Shown one piece after another: positions 1 to 6,682 of a stretch of 64,000 bases of DNA (position 1 is its first letter; the number at the start of each line of letters is the position of its first letter). Location of the stretch: positions 186,001 through 250,000 of the forward strand of contig NZ_JAAZTS010000002.1 in the NCBI RefSeq assembly GCF_019239235.1, given 5' to 3'. The translations under genes and the position numbers were made by a program. This stretch comes from Caecibacteroides pullorum (GTDB taxonomy: Bacteria > Bacteroidota > Bacteroidia > Bacteroidales > Bacteroidaceae). Below the pieces are notes generated by a model, which saw nothing but the letters and a program-made list of their open reading frames with translations, made no database searches and was not told where the DNA came from.

Positions 1-96
1 TTCCGCCGCTTCGTTGGCCCGCATCAGCGGTACCATCCATTTTCCGCCCACGGTCACCTTGTGGCGCGCGATGTACTTTTTTGCTTCTTTGCTCAT
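1..96 (-). CDS. Partial hypothetical protein (N-terminal 32 residues)
   Basis: An ATG at 96 opens a frame that runs off the left edge of the window. The visible part begins MSKEAKKYIARHKVTVGG and is basic. It continues the minus-strand prophage operon, 12 bp after the stop of the 109-333 gene. The function is not recognised and the gene is incomplete here. Confidence 0.45.
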   Translation of the reverse strand, partial: MSKEAKKYIARHKVTVGGKWMVPLMRANEAAE

Positions 97-108
97 GATT
101 TATAATTT

Positions 109-333
109 TTAGAGTTGTTTTTCGCTCTCTTCCGCCAGCGCGTCAAGCAGGCGGCTGTATTGGCCAAGTGCCAGCAGCGGGCTTGCCGACCTTTCGCTGT
201 ATGTCCCGCACTCGCCCATGCGGAGGGCGGCTTCTGCAAAGGCATCGCACAGGAGCGCCTTCCATTCTTCCGTATTCTCACGGATGTCCCCGATGATGCG
301 GGCGGCTTCGTCCGTTATCTCAATTTTCCGCAT
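109..333 (-). CDS. Hypothetical prophage protein, 74 aa
   Basis: Short acidic, probably helical protein starting MRKIEITDEAARIIGDI. No domain is recognised. It sits 4 bp after the stop of the 338-610 gene and 12 bp before the next one, so it belongs to the same minus-strand operon. The plus-strand reading frames across it are shadows. The coding call rests on tight packing and on sharing the strand of its neighbours. Confidence 0.6.
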   Translation of the reverse strand: MRKIEITDEAARIIGDIRENTEEWKALLCDAFAEAALRMGECGTYSERSASPLLALGQYSRLLDALAEESEKQL

Positions 334-337
334 ATTC

Positions 338-610
338 TCAGATATCCTTGAAGTTCAGACTGTCCATCTGGGACGAGATGCTGTCCGATACGGATTCAAG
401 TATGAGCTTTTCGCACGCAATGCTGCCGTTCGCAAACGCGTCGTTGGTAGCGTCGTCCCTCGAATATCCGTATTTGTTGCGCCAGTTGTAGAATGCCTGT
501 TCCGCGTCGAGAAAGGCAGCATATACCATCAGGATTTCCCTGGTCTTTTCACTGATTTCTGCCACGCTCATGGCGTCGGCGGTTCTGTGTCCGATTACTT
601 TTTCATTCAT
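338..610 (-). CDS. Hypothetical prophage protein, 90 aa
   Basis: Soluble, mostly helical small protein starting MNEKVIGHRTADAMSVAEI, with no recognised domain. Its start overlaps the end of the upstream 58-residue membrane protein gene by 8 bases, which suggests translational coupling. Its stop is 4 bp from the next start. The function is unknown; the position near an antirepressor suits a late or regulatory accessory gene, but that is only inference. Confidence 0.6.
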   Translation of the reverse strand: MNEKVIGHRTADAMSVAEISEKTREILMVYAAFLDAEQAFYNWRNKYGYSRDDATNDAFANGSIACEKLILESVSDSISSQMDSLNFKDI

Positions 611-779
611 AAAACAAATTCAATTTGCGGCAGGCGGCATACGCTATCGCCAAGCCTATGATGTTACTTATGCAATATTCACTCTCGGTGCCCAGCAGCA
701 GGACAATGCCCGCAACCAGCGCAAATACGGTCACCATCGTCTTGGGCGAATGGCATGGCCGATGCTTGTCTCTGTTCAT
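603..779 (-). CDS. Small one- or two-pass membrane protein, 58 aa
   Basis: A 58-codon frame starting MNRDKHRPCHSPKTM. A basic N-terminal tail is followed by a hydrophobic segment (about residues 15-30, TMVTVFALVAGIVLLLG) and a second hydrophobic stretch near residues 38-50. The start codon overlaps the stop of the KilA-N gene as ATGA and the end overlaps the next gene by 8 bases, so it is tightly coupled on both sides. It could be an unrecognised phage membrane protein. Its length falls below common ORF cut-offs. Confidence 0.6.
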   Translation of the reverse strand: MNRDKHRPCHSPKTMVTVFALVAGIVLLLGTESEYCISNIIGLAIAYAACRKLNLFYE

Positions 780-1564
780 GGCCGTACCTCCTGCAAGGTT
801 TCAAACAATTGGTGCAGGAACAGCCTTCCGGTTTCCGTCCACGTGGTGATGGTGTTGGTTCCCTGCGACCCGTCGGAACGGGTGAATGCCGTTGTCCGTG
901 GACGGGTATATCCCTTGCCGCAATGTGTGGCCGTCAGCATCCACTGGCCGGACTGGTAGAACATGACTCCCTTTTCCTTCAGCTTCTTGTGCAGCTGCTC
1001 CGCGGTCTTCATGTCCAGTTCCTTGGCCATCTGCGTGGAGGTGTAGGTGTGGGCCGACTGGAGTACGTCGTCCACATACTTCACTTTCGGAGCCTGCTGC
1101 CTGATTTCGTTGGATAGGTAGTTGTTCTGCTGCTCCAGCATGGCTTTCTCCTGCCTTGCCTGTTCAAGGCGGTTGCTCAGCACTTGCATGGCGTAGGCTA
1201 TCGCCTCGTCGTCGTTGCTTACGGTGGCTACGCTGGTGCGCAAAAGCTCCTTGATGCGGTCGTTGCACCATATTGCAAAAGCTGGGCTTAGCCAACGGGC
1301 GAACTCCAAGGCTACGTCTTCGTGCATCCATGTGCCTGGGTTGTTACCACCTTTAGTAACTATCACTAAATCAGCCAAAGCAATATTTCTTGCTTTGCTT
1401 AATTCATTAATGTAATCTTTTGCATACTGATTGCTCAGCCAAAACTGAGGTCTTTTCTCATTCCCAAACGGTTTTGCCATCTGCGTAGCATTTACCATCA
1501 CATTTTCGCCGCTGATAAACGAAATTTGACTACCTTTGTAGTCGTAAACTACTGGATTATTCAT
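776..1564 (-). CDS. Phage antirepressor, KilA-N plus KilAC domains
   Basis: The N-terminal half (about residues 1-110 from this start) matches KilA-N DNA-binding proteins, with features such as VNATQMAKPFGNEKRPQFWL and ALEFARWLSPAFAIWCNDRI. A helical linker follows (about 125-160), then a C-terminal KilAC/ANT-type domain with TSTQMAKELDMKTAEQLHKKL and GYTRPRTTAFTRSDGS. Such proteins typically counter the CI repressor or regulate phage genes. The start at 1564 (MNNPVVYDYKGSQ) is preferred because the longer frame begins inside a strong hairpin at 1583-1609. The stop overlaps the next start (ATGA). Confidence 0.85.
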   Translation of the reverse strand: MNNPVVYDYKGSQISFISGENVMVNATQMAKPFGNEKRPQFWLSNQYAKDYINELSKARNIALADLVIVTKGGNNPGTWMHEDVALEFARWLSPAFAIWCNDRIKELLRTSVATVSNDDEAIAYAMQVLSNRLEQARQEKAMLEQQNNYLSNEIRQQAPKVKYVDDVLQSAHTYTSTQMAKELDMKTAEQLHKKLKEKGVMFYQSGQWMLTATHCGKGYTRPRTTAFTRSDGSQGTNTITTWTETGRLFLHQLFETLQEVRP

Positions 1565-1582
1565 AATATTTGGTTGTTTATG

Positions 1583-1609
1583 GTGTGCGGTAGTGCGAGT
1601 ACCGCACAC
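1583..1609 (-). promoter_or_regulatory. Perfect 10-bp hairpin in the antirepressor leader
   Basis: GTGTGCGGTA (1583-1592) and TACCGCACAC (1600-1609) form a perfect 10-bp stem with a 7-nt loop. It ends 18 bp upstream of the antirepressor ATG on the minus strand. No T-run follows, so it is not a standard intrinsic terminator. A role in translational or antisense control of the antirepressor is inference. Confidence 0.55.
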
Positions 1610-1684
1610 ATTGTTTATATTCGGTTTATTTATATCCTGCCTGCTTCTGACGGGTAAATGGCTTTCTTACGGTTGTTTGCCCGA

Positions 1685-1969
1685 TTAATCTCCGCAATAT
1701 TGCGCTCCCATATATCCTCTGCTGTTCACGTTGTAGCAATCGTTCCACGTGATATTGGTTTCGTTGGATGTTGTTCGCCGAACGGGCTTCTGTGATGCAA
1801 GGAGTAGTCTGATTTTGGCTTCGCGCTCTTCCTTGAACTTGATTTCATCCTTGGCCCATTCCCATGCCATTCTAAGACATTCACCGAATGTTCTTCCCAT
1901 TCTCGCATTGCTCTTATAAAATCTGTGAGCACTTCTCATGATTTCCGATTTATTGTACTTTGTTGCCAT
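1685..1969 (-). CDS. Hypothetical prophage protein, 94 aa
   Basis: Basic helical protein starting MATKYNKSEIMRSAHRFYKS. The segment AHRFYKSNARMGRTFGECLRMAWEWAK resembles a short module I associate with Bacteroides mobile-element proteins, but I cannot name a family. A divergent promoter (minus-strand TATATTTG, plus-strand 2012-2019) lies upstream and the XRE regulator gene points away. It is the first gene of the leftward unit that leads to the antirepressor. Confidence 0.6.
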   Translation of the reverse strand: MATKYNKSEIMRSAHRFYKSNARMGRTFGECLRMAWEWAKDEIKFKEEREAKIRLLLASQKPVRRTTSNETNITWNDCYNVNSRGYMGAQYCGD

Positions 1970-2011
1970 AGTTCTTTATATTTAGTTGTTATTACTTCTT
2001 GTTTGATGATG

Positions 2012-2019
2012 CAAATATA
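2012..2019 (-). promoter_or_regulatory. Promoter -7 box for the leftward unit
   Basis: Plus-strand CAAATATA reads TATATTTG on the minus strand and matches the Bacteroides TAnnTTTG box, about 43 bp upstream of the 1969 start. The 19-bp direct repeat copy at 2017-2035 overlaps it. Confidence 0.55.
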
Positions 2020-2099
2020 AACCTATTTTCTTTATCAAACAAGAAAAAGAAAAGAAAAAGAGTTTATTTAATATATTTTAATAAACCTATTTTCTTTAT
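2017..2099. promoter_or_regulatory. Pair of 19-bp direct repeats, candidate XRE operators
   Basis: ATAAACCTATTTTCTTTAT occurs identically at 2017-2035 and 2081-2099. The first copy overlaps the minus-strand -7 box (2012-2019). The second lies just upstream of the plus-strand -7 box (2115-2122) of the XRE gene. One copy per divergent promoter suggests operators for the adjacent regulator; which protein binds them is inferred. Confidence 0.5.
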
Positions 2100-2114
2100 T
2101 ACACGAATCAATAC

Positions 2115-2122
2115 TACATTTG
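2115..2122 (+). promoter_or_regulatory. Promoter -7 box for the XRE-lipoprotein unit
   Basis: TACATTTG matches the Bacteroides TAnnTTTG consensus and lies 17 bp upstream of the chosen ATG at 2140. This spacing supports the shorter start rather than the upstream ATG at 1999, which would lie before the promoter. Confidence 0.6.
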
Positions 2123-2139
2123 CATTAAATAAAAAAATT

Positions 2140-2457
2140 ATGGGTACTGACAACGAAATATTCAAGCTAAGGATTAAGGATATTCTTTCAGATAAGAATA
2201 TGACCTCTAAAGAACTTGCTGAAAAAATGGGTAAAGCCCCACAATATGTAAGCAACATAATAAATGGAGGAAAAGGAGCTTCTATATCTACACTAATAGA
2301 AGTTGCAAAAGTTCTTGATGTTGAATTTAGGGATTTATTTGCAGCTACAAACATTCCTTCTACCTCCGAAGTGTCCGGATACGTGAAAGTGAAAGGAACT
2401 ATTTATGAGGTTCACTCTTTTGAGGATTTAAGAAAATTGATAGAAATGGATGTTTAA
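2140..2457 (+). CDS. XRE-family transcriptional regulator, 105 aa
   Basis: Helix-turn-helix domain at about residues 8-65, including KLRIKDILSDKNMTSKELAE and the recognition region APQYVSNIINGGK. A short C-terminal tail reads GTIYEVHSFEDLRKLIE. The start MGTDNEIFK at 2140 is chosen because it follows a TAnnTTTG box and because the 48-codon upstream extension is low-complexity. It probably controls its own promoter and the divergent leftward unit through the 19-bp repeats. It is followed after 15 bp by a lipoprotein gene. The tail is duplicated as a gene fragment at 3105-3176. Confidence 0.8.
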   Translation: MGTDNEIFKLRIKDILSDKNMTSKELAEKMGKAPQYVSNIINGGKGASISTLIEVAKVLDVEFRDLFAATNIPSTSEVSGYVKVKGTIYEVHSFEDLRKLIEMDV

Positions 2458-2472
2458 CTAAATAAAAAAGTT

Positions 2473-3069
2473 ATGAGAAAAATTATCCCCATGTTATTTT
2501 TGGTATTGTCTTTTTCTGTTGCCTGTTCCAATAAAAACAATCTAAAGCAAGAAATTGAAACGCCAAAAGAAAAATATACGGAAGAGCAAGCATTGAAAGC
2601 ATATAAAGATATGTATTTTGGTATGGATATAAAATCTATATTAGAACTTGGATATGTATCGGAAAAAGATACGTCCAAATGGGTAATAGACTTGAAATAT
2701 AAAAATATTGGACACGAGGAATTTGAAGATGCCAATATTATGACATACAAAAACAAACTCTTTTTGGTTAATTTCCATAGCTACGTTGATGGATTAAATG
2801 ATGCGTTGGATTTATTGAACGGTACAAAAGAGGTTTTCTCTGCAAAATACGGAACTCCTCAAATAGAAAATACTATAAATAAAGATAGTATTGAAATAGA
2901 TAAAGATTATATTGTCTATTTATGGAACATAAGGAATAAGCAGATTAGGGGAGAATTGAATAAGTCTGAGCAGGATGATATGTATTTTGTAGACGTGTTT
3001 ATAGAAGATACAATAACTCGCCATATTAAAGATTCAGTTGCATTATCTTATCAAAGTAAAGACATATAA
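2473..3069 (+). CDS. Putative lipoprotein of unknown function, 198 aa
   Basis: It begins with a type II signal peptide, MRKIIPMLFLVLSFSVACS, where SVAC is a lipobox, so the mature protein would be anchored at Cys18. The rest is hydrophilic (YTEEQALKAYKDMYFGMDIK) and recalls bacterial proteins with SmpA-like folds, though this is not secure. It lies 15 bp after the XRE gene and is probably co-transcribed. The region is AT-rich and stands on the opposite strand to the phage genes, as lysogenic cargo often does. Confidence 0.65.
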   Translation: MRKIIPMLFLVLSFSVACSNKNNLKQEIETPKEKYTEEQALKAYKDMYFGMDIKSILELGYVSEKDTSKWVIDLKYKNIGHEEFEDANIMTYKNKLFLVNFHSYVDGLNDALDLLNGTKEVFSAKYGTPQIENTINKDSIEIDKDYIVYLWNIRNKQIRGELNKSEQDDMYFVDVFIEDTITRHIKDSVALSYQSKDI

Positions 3070-3083
3070 AAATTTATCCCCGT

Positions 3084-3176
3084 TCCTTCCGGTTCGAGAC
3101 CCATGGAACCCTTTATGATGTCCACTCATTTGATGATTTGGAGAAACTATTAGAATTAAAAAATGGGAAAGAGTGA
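3084..3176 (+). pseudogene. 3' fragment of an XRE-type regulator gene
   Basis: From 3105 the frame reads GTLYDVHSFDDLEKLLEL and stops at 3174-3176. It closely resembles the last residues of the intact XRE protein at 2140-2457 (GTIYEVHSFEDLRKLIE). No HTH part is present. The fragment overlaps the RhuM start at 3163. It is best explained as the tail of a second regulator left behind when the XRE-lipoprotein cassette was exchanged. Confidence 0.6.
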
Positions 3177-4158
3177 AATCGTAATATATAAGTCCGAAGA
3201 CGGAAACATTAAGGTTGATGTTCTGTTTGAGGATGAGACCGTATGGCTGACAATCGACCAAATGAGCACTTTATTTGGAAAATCACGCTCTACAATTAAT
3301 GAGCACATACTAAATATTTATGCAGAAGGGGAACTTTCCGAGACGGACACCATAAGAAAAATCGGAAATTCCGATTTTTCCACCAAACCGACCAATTTCT
3401 ATAATCTTGATGTGATTATTTCAGTCGGCTACCGTGTGAAATCCAAACAAGGCACACAATTCCGACAATGGGCGACACAACGGCTACGGGAATATATCAT
3501 AAAGGGGTTTACTTTGAACGACGAGCGTTTCACCACAGGTTCTTCAATGAACTATTTCAAAGAATTGCTGGAGCGCATACGTGAAATACGGTTGTCTGAA
3601 AAAGTGTTTTACCAACAAGTTAAGGATATTTATGCCACAAGTATAGACTATGACCCATCCGATGAAATGACATTGGCTTTTTATAAAGAAGTGCAGAACA
3701 AGTTGCTTTGGGCTGTTAGTGGAAAGACGGCTGCGGAATTGGTTTATTACCGTGCAAATGCAACATTGCCTATGATGGGACTTACGTCCACGAGCAAGCC
3801 AGGCAAAGTGACCAAAGTGGATGCGCTTACAGGAAAGAATTACCTTAGTGAGGAGGAGATAAAAGTGCTGAAACTTATAGTGGAACAATATCTTGCTTAT
3901 GCGGAATCTCAAGCCACACAGCATAAACCAATGTATATGAAAGATTGGATAGAAAAATTACGGTTAATATTGACAATGAATGAAAAGACAATATTAGAGT
4001 GTGCCGGAAGTGTTTCCCATGAACTTGCTGCCAAGAAAGGCACTGAGGAATATGTCAAATATAAAGATGCCCAGAAAAAACTGGAACATTTGAACAGCAT
4101 AAAAGAGCTTGATAAAGATATTAAGAATTTAACATCAAAAAAGAACAGAAAACAATAA
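3163..4158 (+). CDS. rhuM: RhuM family protein, 331 aa
   Basis: Family features include EIVIYKSEDGNIKVDVLFED, TVWLTIDQMSTLFGKSRSTI (an HTH-like element near residues 27-46), NLDVIISVGYRVKSKQGTQF and RQWATQRLREYIIKGF. A long C-terminal helical part ends in a lysine-rich tail. RhuM proteins are common on bacterial mobile elements and are often listed as virulence or toxin-like, but no biochemical activity is established for this one. It lies among cargo on the plus strand. ATG at 3163 begins MGKSEIV; the overlap with the XRE fragment suggests a recombination joint. Confidence 0.85.
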   Translation: MGKSEIVIYKSEDGNIKVDVLFEDETVWLTIDQMSTLFGKSRSTINEHILNIYAEGELSETDTIRKIGNSDFSTKPTNFYNLDVIISVGYRVKSKQGTQFRQWATQRLREYIIKGFTLNDERFTTGSSMNYFKELLERIREIRLSEKVFYQQVKDIYATSIDYDPSDEMTLAFYKEVQNKLLWAVSGKTAAELVYYRANATLPMMGLTSTSKPGKVTKVDALTGKNYLSEEEIKVLKLIVEQYLAYAESQATQHKPMYMKDWIEKLRLILTMNEKTILECAGSVSHELAAKKGTEEYVKYKDAQKKLEHLNSIKELDKDIKNLTSKKNRKQ

Positions 4159-4162
4159 AACC

Positions 4163-4279
4163 GGCCTGTTCCGGAGCGATGGCATTACCAACATAATCCA
4201 GCACAAAGGGGATTTTTACAAAGCAACCACGATAGCCGAACTGGAAAATATAGTGGCGAAAATCAAAGAAAAGGCTTGA
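4163..4279 (+). pseudogene. Orphan 3' gene fragment
   Basis: A frame with no start reads GLFRSDGITNIIQHKGDFYK and ends IVAKIKEKA before TGA at 4277-4279. It has protein-like composition and is in no frame of the adjacent genes. The parent family is not recognised. It marks a second cassette boundary, between RhuM and the toxin-antitoxin pair. Confidence 0.4.
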
Positions 4280-4307
4280 TTGTGTTGCTATATATGTAAA
4301 CTTTTGC

Positions 4308-4315
4308 TATATTTG
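4308..4315 (+). promoter_or_regulatory. Promoter -7 box for higBA
   Basis: TATATTTG matches the Bacteroides -7 consensus and ends only 4 bp before the higB ATG at 4320. Transcription would therefore start at or very near the start codon, giving a leaderless or nearly leaderless message. Confidence 0.5.
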
Positions 4316-4319
4316 CAGA

Positions 4320-4655
4320 ATGGAAGCAGAAAGGAAGATATTGTTTTATAAAGACTATTTCATTTCGTTCTATCGTTCTTTAGATAGTGGAGCGCAAAAG
4401 AAGATTGATTACATTTTGGGTATGCTAAAAATACAAGAACGGGTAAGTGAGAAGTTTGTGAAGTTCATACGTGAAGGTCTTTATGAAATCAGAGCATCAT
4501 ACAACGGGTGTATTTATCGGGCATTCTTCATCTTTGACGATGGAAACATAGTTATGTTGTTCAACGGTTTCCAGAAGAAAACTCAGAAAACGCCTGATAG
4601 TGAGATAAACAAAGCATTGGAAATAAAAAAGGAATATTATGCAGGAAAGAAATGA
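4320..4655 (+). CDS. higB: HigB-type toxin, Gp49/RelE-like, 111 aa
   Basis: Matches the phage-derived Gp49-like (DUF891) toxin family, which usually cleaves mRNA on the ribosome. Signature parts are DSGAQKKIDYILGMLK, KFVKFIREGLYEIRASYNG and YRAFFIFDDGNIVMLFNGFQKKTQKTP. The length of about 110 residues is normal. The toxin comes first and overlaps the antitoxin gene by 17 bp, the usual HigBA order. A TATATTTG box lies directly before the ATG. It probably stabilises the element or acts against phage; that is inference. Confidence 0.85.
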   Translation: MEAERKILFYKDYFISFYRSLDSGAQKKIDYILGMLKIQERVSEKFVKFIREGLYEIRASYNGCIYRAFFIFDDGNIVMLFNGFQKKTQKTPDSEINKALEIKKEYYAGKK

Positions 4656-4941
4656 CATTGGCAGCTTCGATGCCATACTGGATGAAAAATACGGGAAGAT
4701 CGGTACGCCGGAAAGGAACGAGTTTCACCGTGAGGCATACACTTACTGTGTAGGCCAGATGATTTGCGATGCGCGGAAGCAGGAAAAAATGACGCAGGCC
4801 GAATTGGCGGAGAAAGTGGGAACCAACAAAACTTATATATCAAGAATAGAAAAAGGAATAATCGAACCCGGAGTAGGCCTGTTCTTCCGTATCATTGATG
4901 CGCTCGGACTGAAGGTTGAAATAGTCAAACCCATTCTATAA
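4639..4941 (+). CDS. higA: HigA-type XRE antitoxin, 100 aa
   Basis: The C-terminal half carries an XRE HTH: QEKMTQAELAEKVGTNKTYI followed by SRIEKGIIEPGVGLFFRIID. The N-terminal part (about residues 1-45) would contact the toxin. It overlaps the 3' end of higB by 17 bp, so the two are translationally coupled. Such antitoxins neutralise the toxin and repress their own promoter. Start MQERNDIGSFDAILDEKYGK is the only good start within the overlap. Confidence 0.85.
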   Translation: MQERNDIGSFDAILDEKYGKIGTPERNEFHREAYTYCVGQMICDARKQEKMTQAELAEKVGTNKTYISRIEKGIIEPGVGLFFRIIDALGLKVEIVKPIL

Positions 4942-5041
4942 GAAACTTGTAAAAAGCCCTAAGATGGAGTGGTACACTACCTATTCACATTGTGACAAGA
5001 TATAAAATTAACTACGGAAGTTTAATCTTTATTTTAGGATT

Positions 5042-6013
5042 ATGATAAAGAAATTTTTATTTATACTATTGGTAATGATGCCTATATTTATTCATGCACA
5101 AATCACAATAGGTAATCGAATACAGGATAGTAAACCTGAAATGGAACTTAAATATGATAGTTTGTCAAATATAAGTGAGAAGAATATTTTATCACTTAAG
5201 GGGCAAACTCTTTTTGTGATGGGTAATGCTTTTAGTAAAGAAAATGGATTCCATTTTTTGTTTTATAATCAAAAGGGGTTTCATAGCGATGCCTATAAAA
5301 AGACGCTTTATAAACAAAGCACAAGAAGCAGTAAGGGATATGAGGAGAAGTTTACTCCATATGAAGCTGTAGCAGGGAAGTACTATATAATTTCTGATAT
5401 ATATAGTCAAAAACATGATATAATGGGTATGGAGTATTGCTTGCTACTAAATGACATAAATGCGAGTGATAGCCTCTATTGTTATCTGCACAATTTGGAC
5501 TCTTCGATAGCAAGCGGTATTGATAATCTATTAATTTTGGGATATTATGAGAAACTTAAACAATTAAATGTCGGTAAATCGTTTAGAGTTTCAAAAGATA
5601 ACGAATTTGAACAGACTAACAACGGGAAAATAAAACTTAAATCAGGAAGTGTATTTAAATGTAAGGATGTCGCCGTCAATTTAGGCGAATATAATAATTT
5701 ATATCTGATACTTGGTGATAAAAGTAACATAGAGATTAAGGCGTCTGTTTTGAATAATGGGAAAGTTTGGGGAATGATAGATAATGATAGATATCATTAT
5801 TTGACTAAAAAATTTGGAATTGAAAATGCTAATCTGATAATAGCAGAGAAAGTACGTATTGGAATGTCTAAACAGGCGGCGAAAGAATCTTGGGGGGAGC
5901 CTAATGATATAAATACAACAACAGGAAGTTATGGAACACACGAACAATGGGTATATGGTGATGGGAATTATCTATATTTTGAAAATGGGAAATTGACAGA
6001 TATTCAAAATTAG
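5042..6013 (+). CDS. Secreted protein with C-terminal SmpA/OmlA-like domain, 323 aa
   Basis: The N-terminus MIKKFLFILLVMMPIFIHA is a signal peptide with cleavage near HAQ, so the protein is exported. The C-terminus (about residues 268-323) contains RIGMSKQAAKESWGEPNDIN and QWVYGDGNYLYFENGKL, a pattern typical of SmpA/OmlA-like repeats (a GMS-K-A...WG-P motif, then a Y-G-G-Y-F-G-L strand pair). The central part is not recognised. It is a single gene with its own terminator and very AT-rich codons, which suits horizontally acquired cargo. Confidence 0.65.
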   Translation: MIKKFLFILLVMMPIFIHAQITIGNRIQDSKPEMELKYDSLSNISEKNILSLKGQTLFVMGNAFSKENGFHFLFYNQKGFHSDAYKKTLYKQSTRSSKGYEEKFTPYEAVAGKYYIISDIYSQKHDIMGMEYCLLLNDINASDSLYCYLHNLDSSIASGIDNLLILGYYEKLKQLNVGKSFRVSKDNEFEQTNNGKIKLKSGSVFKCKDVAVNLGEYNNLYLILGDKSNIEIKASVLNNGKVWGMIDNDRYHYLTKKFGIENANLIIAEKVRIGMSKQAAKESWGEPNDINTTTGSYGTHEQWVYGDGNYLYFENGKLTDIQN

Positions 6014-6022
6014 TAGTATTTT

Positions 6023-6052
6023 AGCCCCGCTCCGAGAGATTGGGGCTTTTTT
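6023..6052 (+). terminator. Intrinsic terminator after the SmpA-like gene
   Basis: AGCCCC (6023-6028) pairs with GGGGCT (6042-6047) across a 13-nt loop and is followed by a T-run. It starts 10 bp after the stop codon. Confidence 0.8.
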
Positions 6053-6222
6053 GTACCTCATCATTGATTTAAAGTGAATATGCTTTACAGGTATTATCCC
6101 AGGAAAGATGTACCGATGATGATGGAGAAAATGTAGCAAACCTGCAAATTGGGTGAGGGGTACATAAGCCGTGTTTTTCCGTGTTCTTAACGGAAGTATC
6201 ATTATCTGAAATAACAAATACA

Positions 6223-6672
6223 ATGGCAATACTGACAATCGAAGAGGCCGAGAAAATGAGGGCTTTTATTCCGTCATCTACCATGTTCAAAGTGTGGGAC
6301 GCGCGGGATAGGGGAGGGACGTTTATAACCGTACCTGACAGGAACCTCGCTCTGTGGAAAAAGAAATATGAGGCGTATAACCTTAAGTTCAATGTACTGC
6401 TGCCAAGATGCACGGAATACAACAATCTGGGCATTGAATATGAGAAACAGGGAAACATTCCCTTTGCAATCAGTGCGTACGAGGAGAACGTAAAACCGGG
6501 TTCTTATCCGGCCCGTCATGCTTACGACAGGCTGCTCGTCCTGTACAGGAAACAAAAGGATTATAGGAATGAGCTTCGGGTATGCAAGCTTGCCGTATCC
6601 GTTTTCAAGGAGGAAAAGTACAAGAAGCGGCTTGAAAAAATCAAATCGCTTCTTAAAACACAGAAACAATGA
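6223..6672 (+). CDS. Helical-repeat (TPR-like) protein, 149 aa
   Basis: The start MAILTIEEAEKMRAFIPSST at 6223 is preferred over the ATG at 6181. The second half has a TPR-like helix pair: NNLGIEYEKQGNIPFAISAY and then YDRLLVLYRKQKDYRNELRV. The first part (about residues 10-60) is not recognised. The stop is 10 bp before the nuclease gene at 6683, so the two are almost certainly co-transcribed. A partner, adaptor or immunity role for the nuclease is an inference from this pairing. Confidence 0.65.
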   Translation: MAILTIEEAEKMRAFIPSSTMFKVWDARDRGGTFITVPDRNLALWKKKYEAYNLKFNVLLPRCTEYNNLGIEYEKQGNIPFAISAYEENVKPGSYPARHAYDRLLVLYRKQKDYRNELRVCKLAVSVFKEEKYKKRLEKIKSLLKTQKQ

Positions 6673-6682
6673 AATATGTCCT

